DNA of 64,000 bases from Apostichopus californicus (taxonomy: Eukaryota > Echinodermata > Holothuroidea > Aspidochirotida > Stichopodidae). Of the stretch, positions 41,416 through 53,666 are shown piece after piece. The stretch covers positions 2,604 to 66,603 of the forward strand of contig JAIPMN010042072.1 in assembly GCA_020650975.1 (NCBI GenBank), read 5' to 3'. Each line of letters starts with the position of its first letter. The stretch's first letter is position 1. Under the pieces are notes generated by a model, which was given only the letters and a program-made list of their open reading frames with translations, was not told where the DNA came from and did not search any database. The translations under genes and the position numbers were made by a program.

Positions 41416-43855
41416 GTGAGTATGTATGAAGTTAACGGAAGACATGTCTAGACGATTTTCTTAGCAGTTAACTTGTTACCGACAATAATCTTGTCTTTCA
41501 CTCTAACATATCATGAGAGAAAATTTCGTCGGCTGCTACACGTTTAAGCAAAGACAGGCCATTTACTTTACACTGCCAGCCGTAAGCTGGAAATCCATAT
41601 ATTTGCAGTTCAAGTTGACTTCATGTGACGCTCGAAATTCTTTATTACCTCATTACTTCATTAAATAACAAATATGAAGACGTGTTTCTTGGTTCTGGAA
41701 ATTGTGTTCAAGATAAGTTCTCATAGTAAAACATATAACCGATCATAGTCTGCTTCCTGTAGTAACTTTTTCTGTTATTGAGTTCTGTGTAAGTCTTAAC
41801 GAAAAACCCGTTGGGTACATGAGAATCAGCCAATCAAGATTAAACTTTTGGCGGTATCGAGTTGCACATTAAAGCATTATATAGGTATCCCTACTGTTTG
41901 TGGAAAGCAGTTCATGGGGGGAATTCTATAGTGAAACTTCTGCATGGTTTTATTGAGGTCTTTACCAAACTCCAAAGAGGAATATGTTCTTCATGTGGAT
42001 TATGAGAGTTTCAAGTACATATTGTTTGAAGAAGAGCGACAGTAGTATATCATTCTAATTAAGTAATACCTCCCTGCTTGAATGATGCTCTAAAAAGCAT
42101 CGATTATATTTAGTTGCCTTAGAGCTACAAAGGGAGAGTCATCATTCCAGTTAATTTTCCTCATGAATTATCCCATGCAGGGGGTAGAAAGTGGGGGTGG
42201 GGCAAAACATCAGAGGGGCACTTTCTCATGCCACAACCACCACTCGTTATGCTATAAACCGATACACACCGGCCCTGTCACTTAAATATATATGATGTGT
42301 TAGTATGCTATCAATACTATTTATTGAGATTGTATATTGTTAACCGTGCTACAAAAAGATATGGGATGCCATTTTAAAAATCGCATGTACAGACAGTGAC
42401 CCCCCCCCCCCGGCTCCTGCCTCCCTGATCCATGTATAATCATTTTTTCACTCTTTGCCCGGTCTGATATAGATTCAGAATATCATGTTTGTGACTATCA
42501 TCCAATTTCATGTTTTGATTTTTACTTCATTAACTTTCTTTGAACAAACTTATCTCTACAAGAATGACATATTTAAAGTGTGAGAAACATGATGAGACAA
42601 AAATCTTGCATATTGCAACCTGCTCTGTCCTATTTGCCTTATTCTTTTCCTTGTTTGGCTTTGTTTTGTTTCCTGTATGTTTGCAGCTCTTTTGAAGAGG
42701 ATATCGTTCTAATATATCATTTCTAATTTGAACCACTTTTGTCCAATAAGAAAAATTCATAATTAGAAACAACGAACCTTTATCACTGGAATTGCCTGGA
42801 ATGCCATTTGTCTATACAAATGAACATTTGCTTCACGCATGGCCATCACAACAGGGTTTAGGGGGCAGGGGGTGGTGGGAATGGCCCTCCACCTTTTTGA
42901 GAGGGAAAAAACCTTGACTCGACGATTGAGTGACAAAAATAAGGAAGTGTAAAAAAGTAAACAATAAAGTAGTTATGAAAGTCAATACATAGGTGTCAGG
43001 CCCGTACGGAGAGGGTTGGGGCAGTGATGACATTTGCAAGGTCAAAGAAGTATCTTTCAGCTACTTCCAGCTACTTCCAGCTACTACAGGGTTGTTATTA
43101 GTAAACAAAAATATTTTGGAACTCATCACAGATAGGTCACGGACTTAAAAGGAGAACCCTCGCCAGGACAGAAATCGATAACTTACCATCCCAACTCCTC
43201 CCCCCCCCCCCCCATCCTTGCACTCAAAATTATGTGTATGTGCCTGAGTGTTGTATACAGCATTGCCGATTTCGTTTAGGATGTAACCGTTCCCGTCCTA
43301 TAATGAGCTTTACGCACGGATGAAATTTCATATTGGCTAGGCAACTCTCGTAGACCTATGAAGTACAGTTACCATAATTGCCAAATCTTACCCACTGTGT
43401 GTTGGGGAAATACGGCTACAATGAAGTTTGAACTCCTTTAAAATCGTAATCTTTTACCTCTGCAATTATCATTTTTTGTTGTAGCTGTTGCCTGCCCTAT
43501 CCCGTACCCGCCCTCCGTTGGGGGAGGAAGTTAGGTTTATGCGATCTCTCCATCAGTAAAGATGACTATGAACGCAATGTAGTGGCCGAATACAAAATGC
43601 AACATATACGGAGGATAAAATAGCAGCAATCACAACAAAAGATTAATATCTTTTACAGATGGAAGACTTGTTACTTTTTCTTCTTTTTCCTCCTTCTATA
43701 TTTTGTTTTGCAGCAACGCACAACGTCTTATTTATTTCCTGTAACATCTAACTATGTATGCATCTGCTCTAATTATTGATATAATGAATTTAATTGACTT
43801 TCGAATGTCGAAATGCCTAAATTGTATGCGGGACAAAATATGCTATGAAGTATTT
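41416..43855. other. No gene seen
   Basis: Noncoding with C/G runs near 42402, 43199-43213 and a triple GCTACTTCCA run at 43060-43085. The open frames do not show domains. Confidence 0.45.
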
Positions 43856-43975
43856 GCGGACATTCTGTACCAGGACATTTCGTCCGGCGGGACTATATTT
43901 GCTGTGAGGTGGGGACACAATTTTCAGCAGATAATGTCCGGCCGGACTAAATGTGCTGGTACAGAGTGTCTCCGC
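43856..43975. repeat. Foldback element, about 50-bp imperfect arms
   Basis: GCGGACATTCTGTACCAGGA at the left matches the complement of the right end (GCGGAGACACTCTGTACCAG), and the arms continue through CATTT, GTCCGGC and GGAC toward a loop near 43910. The right arm contains the perfect palindrome GTCCGGCCGGAC. The transcript could form a hairpin of about 120 nt. Further GGACAC-TTTGTACAG and GGACACTCTGTAC copies follow at 43976-44008. Confidence 0.7.
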
Positions 43976-44009
43976 GGACACTTTGTACAGGTGGACACTC
44001 TGTACTGTC

Positions 44010-44060
44010 ACACCTGTGCCTTTCAATCATAAGGTCCCCGGTTCGAGTCACTCCAAGATT
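44010..44060 (+). repeat. tRNA-like box B segment
   Basis: AAGGTCCCCGGTTCGAGTCA contains GGTTCGAGTC, a good match to a tRNA T-arm/box B. Nothing resembling a complete tRNA cloverleaf precedes it. It probably belongs to a tRNA-derived SINE that includes the adjacent foldback. Confidence 0.45.
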
Positions 44061-44667
44061 AATGCATCTCGTCCAGTTACACAGTTGTTGACATATGACA
44101 ATTCATAATCATGGACGTCGAATATGAATGTAAGAGACTGACTTCGGTCAGCTTGTGGCTTTGATAAGCCGATGAGGCTTCTTCGCGAGTTCAGGCAGGA
44201 GGATCTAAAATACATACATACAATGTGTACTGTACATGATTGTGGACGTGTGTATTTATTTAGTATTGAAAGAAAACACTGTACTGAACATGTACACATG
44301 TACAGTACACACTGTACATGTAATGCACTAGTTCACATTCATTTTCTATTCTAATATACGTTGGGTAGAGGATGTGGGTGGGGGGGGGGGGGTACATGCA
44401 TACAGACAATTTGTAGCAGAAGACTACCATACCAAATAATACCTTGAATGGCCTTTCATAATACTTAGGGTTGTGTGCACACGATCTACATATTGCACAC
44501 GAACTTCTTTAATTTGCACATGTCACTAAACTCTTAATACAAAGGATATTTTAGTTACACGATCAGTTACGTTCTATTCACAATTTGATAAATATATTTT
44601 AAATTCGTCAAGATTTCTGAGTGATTCATTATATAGCTCATATTGCTTTGATATTTAAGCTATTATA

Positions 44668-44995
44668 CCACGGAGTCTGTATGATGCCAGAACCTGCGTC
44701 ATCAGTTTATTCTTTAATAGTCAACAAATGCGAGCAAATCAAAAATACCTCTATTCATAACACAGAACAAATGGACAAAGAGAACGCTCCTCTGGAATTT
44801 ACAAGTACCACCGTTTTTATAGAACTGCTGTGCGTGGTAGGTAGTTCCTCCTTTTAAGGTTTTGTTTAAAATAACCATGATTGTTCCTACTTTATGTTAT
44901 ATACATGTTACACGCTATGCAAACCATAAGATAACTGTCCATGCTTGTTCCTCCTTTCTAGTTTACCTCTTTGTATACATGTTACACGCTACGCA
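44668..44995 (+). repeat. Paired repeat C, copy 2, with exon-like MDKENAPLE frame
   Basis: Counterpart of 36755-36985. The frame 44771-44836 begins MDKENAPLEF and ends at GTG-GTAGGT. Relative to copy 1 it is one base shorter, so the reading frame after PLE differs. The phrase TATACATGTTACACGCTA occurs twice further on (44901 and 44975). Confidence 0.5.
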
Positions 44996-46654
44996 CACGA
45001 TTTTAGGTTCTGCCGTTTTATAGCGAGACAGGGTTGCACTGAGTGTGTGGGATTAATCATAATAGTTAACGATGCGTCGAAAATTCAAATTAATTCGTCT
45101 AGAAATCATCATTTCTTTGTTTCGTTTTCAAAGCATTACTAAACAATTTTAAGCCATAAATAAGAATTTCATCCAAGGTGTTGCGAAAAGCCAGAGAATG
45201 ATTTCTTAACTATATTATGAAAATTTGCATACACTATTCTTGTCTCTTATTTTCACTGGCTCCTTCCCTATTTTCCTGGGGTTGAATTGACATCGGAACA
45301 GCGATTGTTGATCCCTCTGAACCTTTTCTTCTTCTTTTTTTCTTTTGTGGGGGAGGGGGAAGAGGGGTTTAGTAACTTCCTCTGTTTTGTGACTTGAAGC
45401 ATTTTCGTTTAAGTTTTAAGTTGATAGCATACCACATAATCAATAATATGCTCCCATATTCATGAATTACTGGCTTCTCGATATAAGTTGTAGCATGAAT
45501 CAAGGAGTTCACCTTAAGACGAGACAAACCTAAAAATTGTATTATTCGTTCAAGAATCTCATTAAAGGGATAACAAAGACTGAAAATTAAAAAGTGTATA
45601 TCACATAATGGTCACAGCTTTATAGCTTGCTCGGTTTTTGAGTTATAAAATATCACATTTTATACCACATTTTTGAGCCTCCATTGTTCTAAACCAGCAC
45701 AGTCAGATAGTCGCCAACCATAGCATCTTAGCAGACGCCAGTTTAACAACTAAGGAAAGAGGATTAATGTTCGCTACTAAATATGAGCTGTTTCGAGTTT
45801 GAAATAGCAACAACGTTTCCTCTCCTTCATAGGTAGGGATTCCTTTTGAGATAAGAAGTAGTTCGACTTACTAATATTTGCAATTTTATTTGCAATTTCG
45901 CTCTTGGGCAATCGTAGCATATATTACAAAAGTGAAATTCTTCTTGACAGGTGTTCTAAACCCAGGTGGACTTCTGCCCTGATTTTATTTAAGCCTACTA
46001 ATCCGCTGTCTAGTCTTTAAGTCTTCATGAAATAAAATCAAGAACGATAGTTATTCCAAGTATATTTACATTTAAGAAACTATAATATTTATTGTTTGAA
46101 AGTAAACTGTGTTGTGCACAACTAAATATAAGCAGCATCGTCGAGCGTGACAAAAATGCGGTGTAACTACATAACCATTCCGCATGAACAGAGTGTGTCA
46201 CTGTTAACCTCAAATTTGGTTTATAGAACGTGGTCGAAACATAATTATGTTTCTCCTGTTATAAGAGGTGTTGGAACTATCAATGTCAAGGTCGATGATC
46301 TTAAACCTTATTATAAATAATCATTATTGGTCTTAATTCTTTGATGAAACATTGTGTGTAATCAAGGTGGTTAGGTTTCGACATCGTTAATTTCATGTTC
46401 TGCTGTTAGACAGTCACCGTAGTAGCCTACGAGACTGCTGATAATAACTAGAGACATGTTCTTATACCATAAATTATTAGGCATTTACTCGGACTTTGAA
46501 TAATATCCCAACATTACTGTGCGCTATATCCGGGTAGTGCTGTTTTTTTGGCATCATGTGCTCCAATGCCACTAGTTTATTCAAGGGTTAGGGGAGGGGA
46601 GGAGCATTCTGGGAGTTTAACTAGAAGCCTGAAAGGTTTGCCACTGGCGGCGGC
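44996..46654. other. No gene seen
   Basis: AT-rich noncoding sequence; G-rich patch at about 45345-45370. Confidence 0.45.
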
Positions 46655-47290
46655 GGAAATGATAGCTATGTACGTTGTGTGTGTGCGTTTTTGACGCCCG
46701 GCTTGTAAACACGATATTTTCAAAATGTCATATTTGGTGTGTAGAAGTACTACATTAAGTACAAGAAGCTTGTGGAGGTCAAAGGTCATTTAGGTTCACC
46801 AGTGGTCAAATTATGAAAACCTTGTAAACACGATATCTCAAAAAGGGAAGTTTGGGCAGACCCCATGTTTGGTGTGTATAAGTAACACGTTCAGTACAAA
46901 ACGCCTATTGTTTTTGGTGGGGTTCAAAGGTCATTTGGGGTCATCGGAGGTCATATTTTGAAAACCTTGTTAACATGATATTGCAGGATATTGCAGGGAA
47001 CCTTGGACAGATCTCCTATTTGGTTTGTAAATGTACCATATCAAATTTAAGGTGTCTATTATGGCCAAAGGTCATTTGAAGTCAACAAACGCCAAACATT
47101 TACTTCACTCCCATTTATATGTGTCTCTACGCACCTCCCTAAACATAATATCGCAAGGGAAGCTTGGACATATCGCATATATAATTGTACCATATTGCAT
47201 ACAAGAGGCCTAGTGTGGGCGAATGTCAATGGTCGTTTGGAGATCACCAGGGGTGAAATTGTGAAAACCATGTTTACAGAAAAGAAGGCC
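46655..47290 (-). repeat. TGACCTTTGACCT repeat family, cluster 5 (inverse orientation)
   Basis: Same modules as in the left half of the window but reversed. AGGTCAAAGGTCA perfect at 46776-46788, near-perfect versions at 46921-46933 and about 47062, with ACACGATATCTCAAAAAGGG, GGTCATTTGGGGTCA and CTTGGACAGATC phrases. The GTGTGTGTGCG end lies at about 46676. Confidence 0.8.
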
Positions 47291-48170
47291 AATACGATGT
47301 TTTCATTCACAATAAATTAGATGTATCAATTAATTTGTAATGTTAACTTCTTGTACAATCATAAATAAGGAAATATTTCATATTTAGTATGTTGATATAA
47401 CATATGTAGTAGAGGAAGCCTGTTGCTAATGGTCATTTCAGAACAGCCTATGCCATTGTGGATGTATTGTTTGTCATATCACAGATCACACTGCTTTTTA
47501 CTGTATTACTAATGTGAGGATGTAGCAGACAGAATAAACAGCATTACAAAAAATTTCTGTTTCACCACTTGTCTGGTGGCACCATGTATTTAAGCATAAA
47601 ATCAAGCGAATAATTGGTCAAAATCAAGAGGGCAGTGGGTAATAATTAAATGAGACCCCCTGACACACTGCAAAGAGAAGGAATAGGTAAAAGTGAAAAA
47701 TATGGAAAATGTCTATACAGTATATACGCACCCTAGAAGCAAAATATTAACGTCACCTAAAAAAGGCCAAAACGGTGTATATGCACTGACATCTTTACGA
47801 TATCTTAACAACTCAACAAGCAGCTGTGTTAATACAACGTATAACAATACAGAGTACAAGCAGCTGCGACTATTACGTCCCTGACACGTTTGCCAATAAA
47901 AATAACTTAATACTAAACAAAAGAACTGGGATTGTACTGCATTTTATAGTACATTTTAATCAAGTTTTTTTCAAGCTTTTTTCTCGTACCCTATATATTC
48001 ATACTTTGTGTACGTCATGTATATTTACATTTATACCATATATTTGGTATGAAATTATTAAAAAAAAAAGTCTGAGTCATAGTATTTCAGGTGCTGTAGT
48101 TCTCTGGGGTATTATATCCAGGAACAGGCTGTTTCGATTCCTTGCCGAAAACTGAATAGATATATGCGAT
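47291..48170. other. No gene seen
   Basis: AT-rich; the 109-residue plus frame at 47826-48155 has no recognisable domain. Confidence 0.45.
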
Positions 48171-48376
48171 GGTGATGTTGGGTGTGTGCGTGTGCGTGTG
48201 TGTGTAACACTTTCTTGTAAACACGATATCTCAATAATTGCAACTTGGATTAAATTCATATTTTACATGTGGGTAACCCATATTAGGTGAAACATTTCTA
48301 TTGTTTTTAGTGGAGTTCAAAGGTCACCAGAGGTAAAACTGTAAGACCCTTGTAAACTGCTTTTAAACACGATATC
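48171..48376 (-). repeat. TGACCTTTGACCT repeat family, cluster 6 (inverse orientation)
   Basis: GTGTGTGCGTGTGCGTGTG end, AACACGATATCTCAATAATT, and AGTTCAAAGGTCA at 48314-48326 with one mismatch from the DR1 consensus. Confidence 0.7.
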
Positions 48377-49945
48377 TTAGGACGTGTAACTTGGAGGGAT
48401 GTACCTACAAAACACCTGTGGGGGGGGGGGGGCAAAGTGGAAATGTTATACATAAATCACCCTCTCTAAAAAGATAGTTTTGTTTTATGTGTTAACATTG
48501 AACTTGGATCCTCACACATGTCCGTCGTGACATTGAATATCATGTGACATCCTTACACTTGCAAAGTCATTCCCATCTAGTGTAAGGGCATGAGGGGTGC
48601 ATACCCACAGTTTTCTGTTCAGTATTTGTGGTAGACATGATGATATAATTACCGTGGAATGGGTGGTAATAATGGACCCTCCCCCCCCCCTCCCAGTAGC
48701 AGTGGTAACATTTCAAAGGTCAATAGGCGAGTTTTTTTTCTTTTCCTTCATCACACCTCGTCTTCTACTTTCCTTGGTATTTCCTTCCGTGGCATATATC
48801 CCCTTAATTCAATTTAGCACTCCAAACAAATCAATCGGGAGTTCCGATTGTAGCTGGCTGAATTGTTTGTCACTTTGTCTGAATATTCAATGTGACAGTA
48901 TTATGGTTTGGTGGTTACCGTGTCCAAGGAATGCAATAGCAATGACAAAGTTGCCACAACATCAATAATGTGATAGCATCACTAAACTTTACAATAGTTT
49001 ATGCCCGCAGTGCACCATTACAATTTTCGGTGTCTTCACTGATGTAAACATGTCACGACTAGGTATTTCCATCCATCTATGAATAATAGTTAATGAAATA
49101 AACAATCAAAATACCATTATAAATTGCGACATGAGTTTACTGAAAGCATCAAGTACAGTCATCTTGCTGCAATGTCATAAGATTCAAATATTGCATTTAT
49201 TCAATACAAGTAGGCTGTGATATCACTGGAATAACAAAACGAATCGCTGCCTTTCCCAGCAACTCGATCGGAGTAGAAATAAGGGAGCACAAAGCACACA
49301 TACCTATTTACATATGAAAATGAAAATAAGAGTTTACATGCAAGGAGTTTGTCAAACTGAAACACCACCAGCTATGGTATTTCCAAGATTCTTTTTGCAT
49401 GGCAAAGTATTGTCTAAAACTACAAAATGCTATATACGAAATGCACATAAACTGAGGTTTGCTGTTGTATTTTGATCCAGGCACAAAACGACATGATATT
49501 TCTTGTTAATTAAACAAACAAGTCTTGCATACTTACTTGAGAGCAAGGAAAATGTGAATTGACTGTTAAGACTGACTGAAATCACAGAATGTTTGACAAA
49601 CAATGGTTGAGTTTATTTACTGCAATGTTCAGAAGATAGCACAATATGAACCTTGATTGATAACTATTTCATGCCACAACAAATACCTTTTCACAGTGAA
49701 GAAAACTTTTTTGACTAAATAGATCTGTCAATAAATGTACAGAACATATTGCACCTATGATTTGCAAAAGGAATATTTCTATAGAGTTGTTATGTTAAGA
49801 TTGTTTATTCTTTTGAACATCGTTTACTACTTATTAGTCACTAGTATCAAACTTGAGCTGTATGGATTGGTAGCAAAATATGATAATTATGATGGCAACA
49901 TGAGCAAAAATACCTACAAAACTTTTCTGCCAACCTCCCATCTTT
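48377..49945. other. No gene seen
   Basis: G-run at about 48419 and C-run at about 48679. The 123-residue plus frame at 48597-48968 runs through the C-run and shows no domain. Confidence 0.45.
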
Positions 49946-50025
49946 TCATCTATGGGCGCACACATGTCGATTAGGGGTGCTTGGCAGCGATTGGCTGACG
50001 CACACAGCTATTCTAAGATGCTGCT
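49946..50025 (+). repeat. Direct repeat upstream of the Penelope-like fossil, copy 1
   Basis: TTTTCATCTATGGGCGCA, then GATTAGGGGTGCTTGGCAGC, GATTGGCTGA, CACAGCT and TTCTAAGAT, matching 51098-51176 at an offset of about 1.16 kb, same orientation. Confidence 0.65.
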
Positions 50026-51097
50026 GGTTTCATGTTAACAATGCTCTACTTTATTTATATATAAGTACTCGACCACATCATGTGTCAAGCTGAAAGAAAA
50101 AGACATACTATTATATAATTCCTAAATACATAAATGATGACATCCTAGCACAGTTACATATATGGTGAACACACTTACCACCTTGATGGTTATCTATTTC
50201 ATGTTAACACAAGTAGGAAGATAATTGTAATTTGCCAATTTTGAGCTTTATATTAAATTTTATAGTTCAATATTTTGTCAAGCAATCCCATTTGCCTCAA
50301 ACACAGCATTTCATGGTGTAAAGTTGGTAAAAGATGGCTTAACCAAGAGCTGTCATACAGTTACAGTGCTTTGAGGGGTTTTCACATTGCCCATTCAGTA
50401 GTTACTTCAAAAAGGTACTGTGACAGTAGAAAGATGGATATCCGATGGATAACAGCTGGATGGATTGACAGAGTGAAGATGTTCATATTTTGTGCCGCTG
50501 AACCAAAAACTGGATTCTAAGTTTAGATTATTTGACCAAATACTTTTGAATGACATAAGAAGTTCGCTTGGATCTCATGCCGATCGCATGTCATAAGTTC
50601 ATAAAAACAGCTCTAAACGTTGTCCGAACAAAGGACTTGCAATCACTGCAGTTTACAAAGTCATTACAAACTAGAAGGGTTTCCAATTTCATCAACAATA
50701 ATTTGTAAAAAACATGTAGTCTAAGTGATGAATAACATGTGGAGTGAGTATTTGGTATTTTTATTCAAGGTTGCAGGCAATAAGCTGCAAATTACTGGAT
50801 AAACATTAAGTTTACATGCCTAAGTATAAGGCTAACACAGTTACATTCCTAACAGTTACGCCTAGTACTAGTAGTAGTGCGATTAGTACTACTATACTAC
50901 TCGGTAGGCTATATCAAACTTGGGACTTCTTCATCACTTCCAAAAGCACCCGAATCGACCTCTCGCCATTTTCTATACACTGAGTGTGATCAATGCTTCT
51001 TCGAGTCAACTATACACGCTTAGAGTCGGGCTGGAAGTCGACATTCTTATCCACTACAATTTTACAGCACAAATATTGTACACAGATCCATCGAACA
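50026..51097. other. Noncoding between the two direct repeats
   Basis: Nothing recognised apart from a short TAGTACTA-like run at about 50865-50895. Confidence 0.4.
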
Positions 51098-51176
51098 TGT
51101 TTTCATCTATGGGCGCAGAAATGTTGATTAGGGGTGCTTGGCAGCGATTGGCTGAGACCCCACAGCTTTTCTAAGA
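51098..51176 (+). repeat. Direct repeat upstream of the Penelope-like fossil, copy 2
   Basis: Second copy of the 49946-50025 segment, ending about 20 bp before recognisable Penelope-like coding sequence. Confidence 0.65.
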
Positions 51177-51194
51177 TTTATTTTTTATAGATCT

Positions 51195-52980
51195 TAGATG
51201 ATGTCTCGTACTGACATTATCATCAAGCTAGCAGACAAAGGTTCTGCAGTTGTTATCCTGGATTGACAGGAATACATCAAGGAAGCCCTGCGATATCTCT
51301 CCAACAGCGATAATTACACTCTTCTTGATTCTGATCCCACCGATATTTTCTCCTAGCATAATAAAACAGACCATCAATGATATGTACCAGCGGAACCAGA
51401 TCTCTAAGAATGCTCTTTCTTTCCTTTCTACCACAGACTGTAATGCACCCAGGTTTTATCTTCTGCCCAAAATTCACACACCTGGTAACCCTGGTAGGCC
51501 TATAATCTCAGGGAATGGTGTCCCCCACCGAAAAGATATCCTTGTTTGTGGACCACTTCATCAAACCTGTTGTTCCTCAGATTAATTCTTACATCCATGA
51601 CTCTCCAGATTTCCTCAAGACCCAGTACAACCATCATCGGTACTTTCAACGTCATTTCTCTTTAAACTAAATCCCTCATGCTAAAGTTATTGCAGCTGCC
51701 TGTGCAGCCCTGTCCAAGAATGGCCACCCTTGTCCACACATCTCCGACCTCAAAGTTCTCACTCAACAGCAAACTTCACGTTCATGGACAAGCATTTCCT
51801 TCAAAGACACGGGACTGCCATGGGTACCAGGATGGCCTTCCTTTGCTTGCATGTTTATGTCTATCCTTAAAGAACGCATGCTTCGTGCAGCTACCTGCCG
51901 TCGTCTAACCTGGTGGCGCTACATTGATGGCATCTTCTTCGTTTGGACCAGTGCTGAAAATATCCTGCTCACCTTTGTTTTCACCTCTGATTACTCTCAC
52001 TAACAAGTTAACTTCCTCGATGACTGTTCTCAAGGACCACGGCTCTATCTCTCTCACTGCACTGACTTATATACCAAGCCTACAGATAAACACCAGTATC
52101 TACATTCTTCTAGCTGCCATCCCCGCCACTGGAAGTTCATACAGTCAAGCACTTCGTTTTCGCCGCATTTGCTCTGACAATTCCTCTTTCATACAGATGT
52201 CATCTAGATGTTTTAAAGAAACACCTTATTGACAGAGGCCATAGTGCCAGAAGGGTGCATGAAGCCATTCCGAGGGTCCGCGCCATATCCAGATCATCTA
52301 CATTGGCAGTGAAGATCAAAAAGGGAAGAGATTGCGACGTCAAGCTCCCTCTGGTTGTTACTTTCCACCCAAATCTTCCTCATCTTCAGCAAATCACCAG
52401 TCTAGCAACTACAAAATTCTCCTTACTGCAGATAGACTCCGACGAGCCGTCGCTGAAAAACCCATCGTTGCATACAGACATCCACGCATTCTACGGGACC
52501 ATCATGTGCGTGTTGCTGTTCCACCTCTAACTTCAAACCCTACAACCATTCAGCATGGTACTTTCAAATGTGATCGTACTTCGAGATGCATCGTCTGCAG
52601 CCACCAATTGTTGAATCATATTTCATCACCAGCCACAGCACCCAAATCACGTACAGACTAAGGGTCACATCCTCTAATGTCATATATCTGATCTCTTGTA
52701 GAGTTTATGGCATCCACCTCAAGAATCGGTTCTATATGCCACAGATCCACAGTCAACACTCTGAAGGCTGAGACCCCGGTTGGAGAAAACTTTAACCTTC
52801 CCAACCATACCATCATCTTCTGAACTTCTTCCTTTGGTTAACTTAATGATTATATAGATGAACTCACCCCTGTAGTGCCTAAGATTGTTAACAAGTCTTT
52901 GTTTAGTGAAGAATTTTGTTCTGATCTTACGTCCGCCTTGGTTGTTCATGGTGTTATGTTTGGTCGTACAACACACTTAG
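51195..52980 (+). mobile_element. Penelope-like element fossil
   Basis: Plus-strand pieces in several frames follow the Penelope-like order: the N-terminal KLADKGSAVVILD phrase, FYLLPKIHTPGNPGRPI of the RT entry (about 51460-51515), the HGQAF...GMAMG-like palm area and WWRYIDG catalytic region (about 51780-51930), the LYTKPTDKHQY-like stretch (about 52070), then LVVTFHPNLPHLQQI (about 52355), RHPRILRDHHVRVAVP (about 52480) and a start of the GIY-YIG endonuclease region (SSNVIYLISC, about 52675). It is heavily broken, with many breaks over 1.8 kb, and cannot be active. Terminal repeats were not defined. Confidence 0.85.
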
Positions 52981-53244
52981 GAGTATAGTAATATTGTAGG
53001 TACATACAAAGTGAGGGCGCTGTGAACGCCATGACAGGCTCAGAATAAGTTGGTTACGCAGCTAGCCTCTGAAACTGCAAATATAGAGAGACTATATAAA
53101 ACTCTTAGTTTCAACTTCCATTCATTTAGTTTTCGTTCACTTGACCAACGTTGTAGCGCGCACGCGCACTACAATAATCAACAGAATGACGTATAGTCAG
53201 TTTACCTACTGCTGGATGTTTGAGGCTGGATAAGTGGAACGGAT
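52981..53244. other. No gene seen
   Basis: Short spacer of unknown content between the Penelope-like fossil and the inverted repeat block. Confidence 0.4.
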
Positions 53245-53575
53245 GAAGTAGCCAAGAGAGGAAACGAATGGAAACTTGCAGGAGTAAATCTTCTGAACGA
53301 AAAGAAAATTAATGAGAGATGTGATTTAAGACCACAATTTGAAAGCTTCAACACATTGGGATTCCCAAACAGATTTTGTTGTACTTGATCTTACCAAACC
53401 CAGAATATGTGAAAAATTGTTCAAACACAAACTGATTTTCTCGATACATGATTTAGCCCCAAAATACCGTTAATTGAAGACATTGATTTTTGACTAATAG
53501 TCAAATTTCTTCCTGAAAAATTTTGTTGAAAATCCATTTGATGTTTACAGGGTTACAGTCTAGAAGTATCTGCTC
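53245..53575 (+). repeat. Inverted repeat block I, left arm
   Basis: Aligns to the complement of 59770-60100, for example AGCCAAGAGAGGA, TGCAGGAGTAAATCTTCTGA, AAACTGATTTTCTCGATACA and CTGAAAAATTTTGTTGAAAA. A 64-residue minus frame in the right arm (59875-60069) is not preserved as an open frame here, so it is not a gene. Confidence 0.8.
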
Positions 53576-53647
53576 ATGGATGCTTTGGTTAAAAATTTAT
53601 CTGGATCTACTTCTGTTCTTTCTGTTACACATCACATCATACGGCAT

Positions 53648-53657
53648 NNNNNNNNNN
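53648..53657. other. Assembly gap (10 N)
   Basis: Ten N, flanked on both sides by the same 9 bases ATACGGCAT (53639-53647 and 53658-53666). Confidence 0.98.
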
Positions 53658-53666
53658 ATACGGCAT

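Noticed and set aside
44010-44060. Possible tRNA gene (box B GGTTCGAGTC)
   Set aside because: No D-arm or acceptor stem upstream; the adjacent DNA is a foldback repeat.
48597-48968. 123-residue plus frame
   Set aside because: It passes through a poly-C run, has no domain and no splice context of note.
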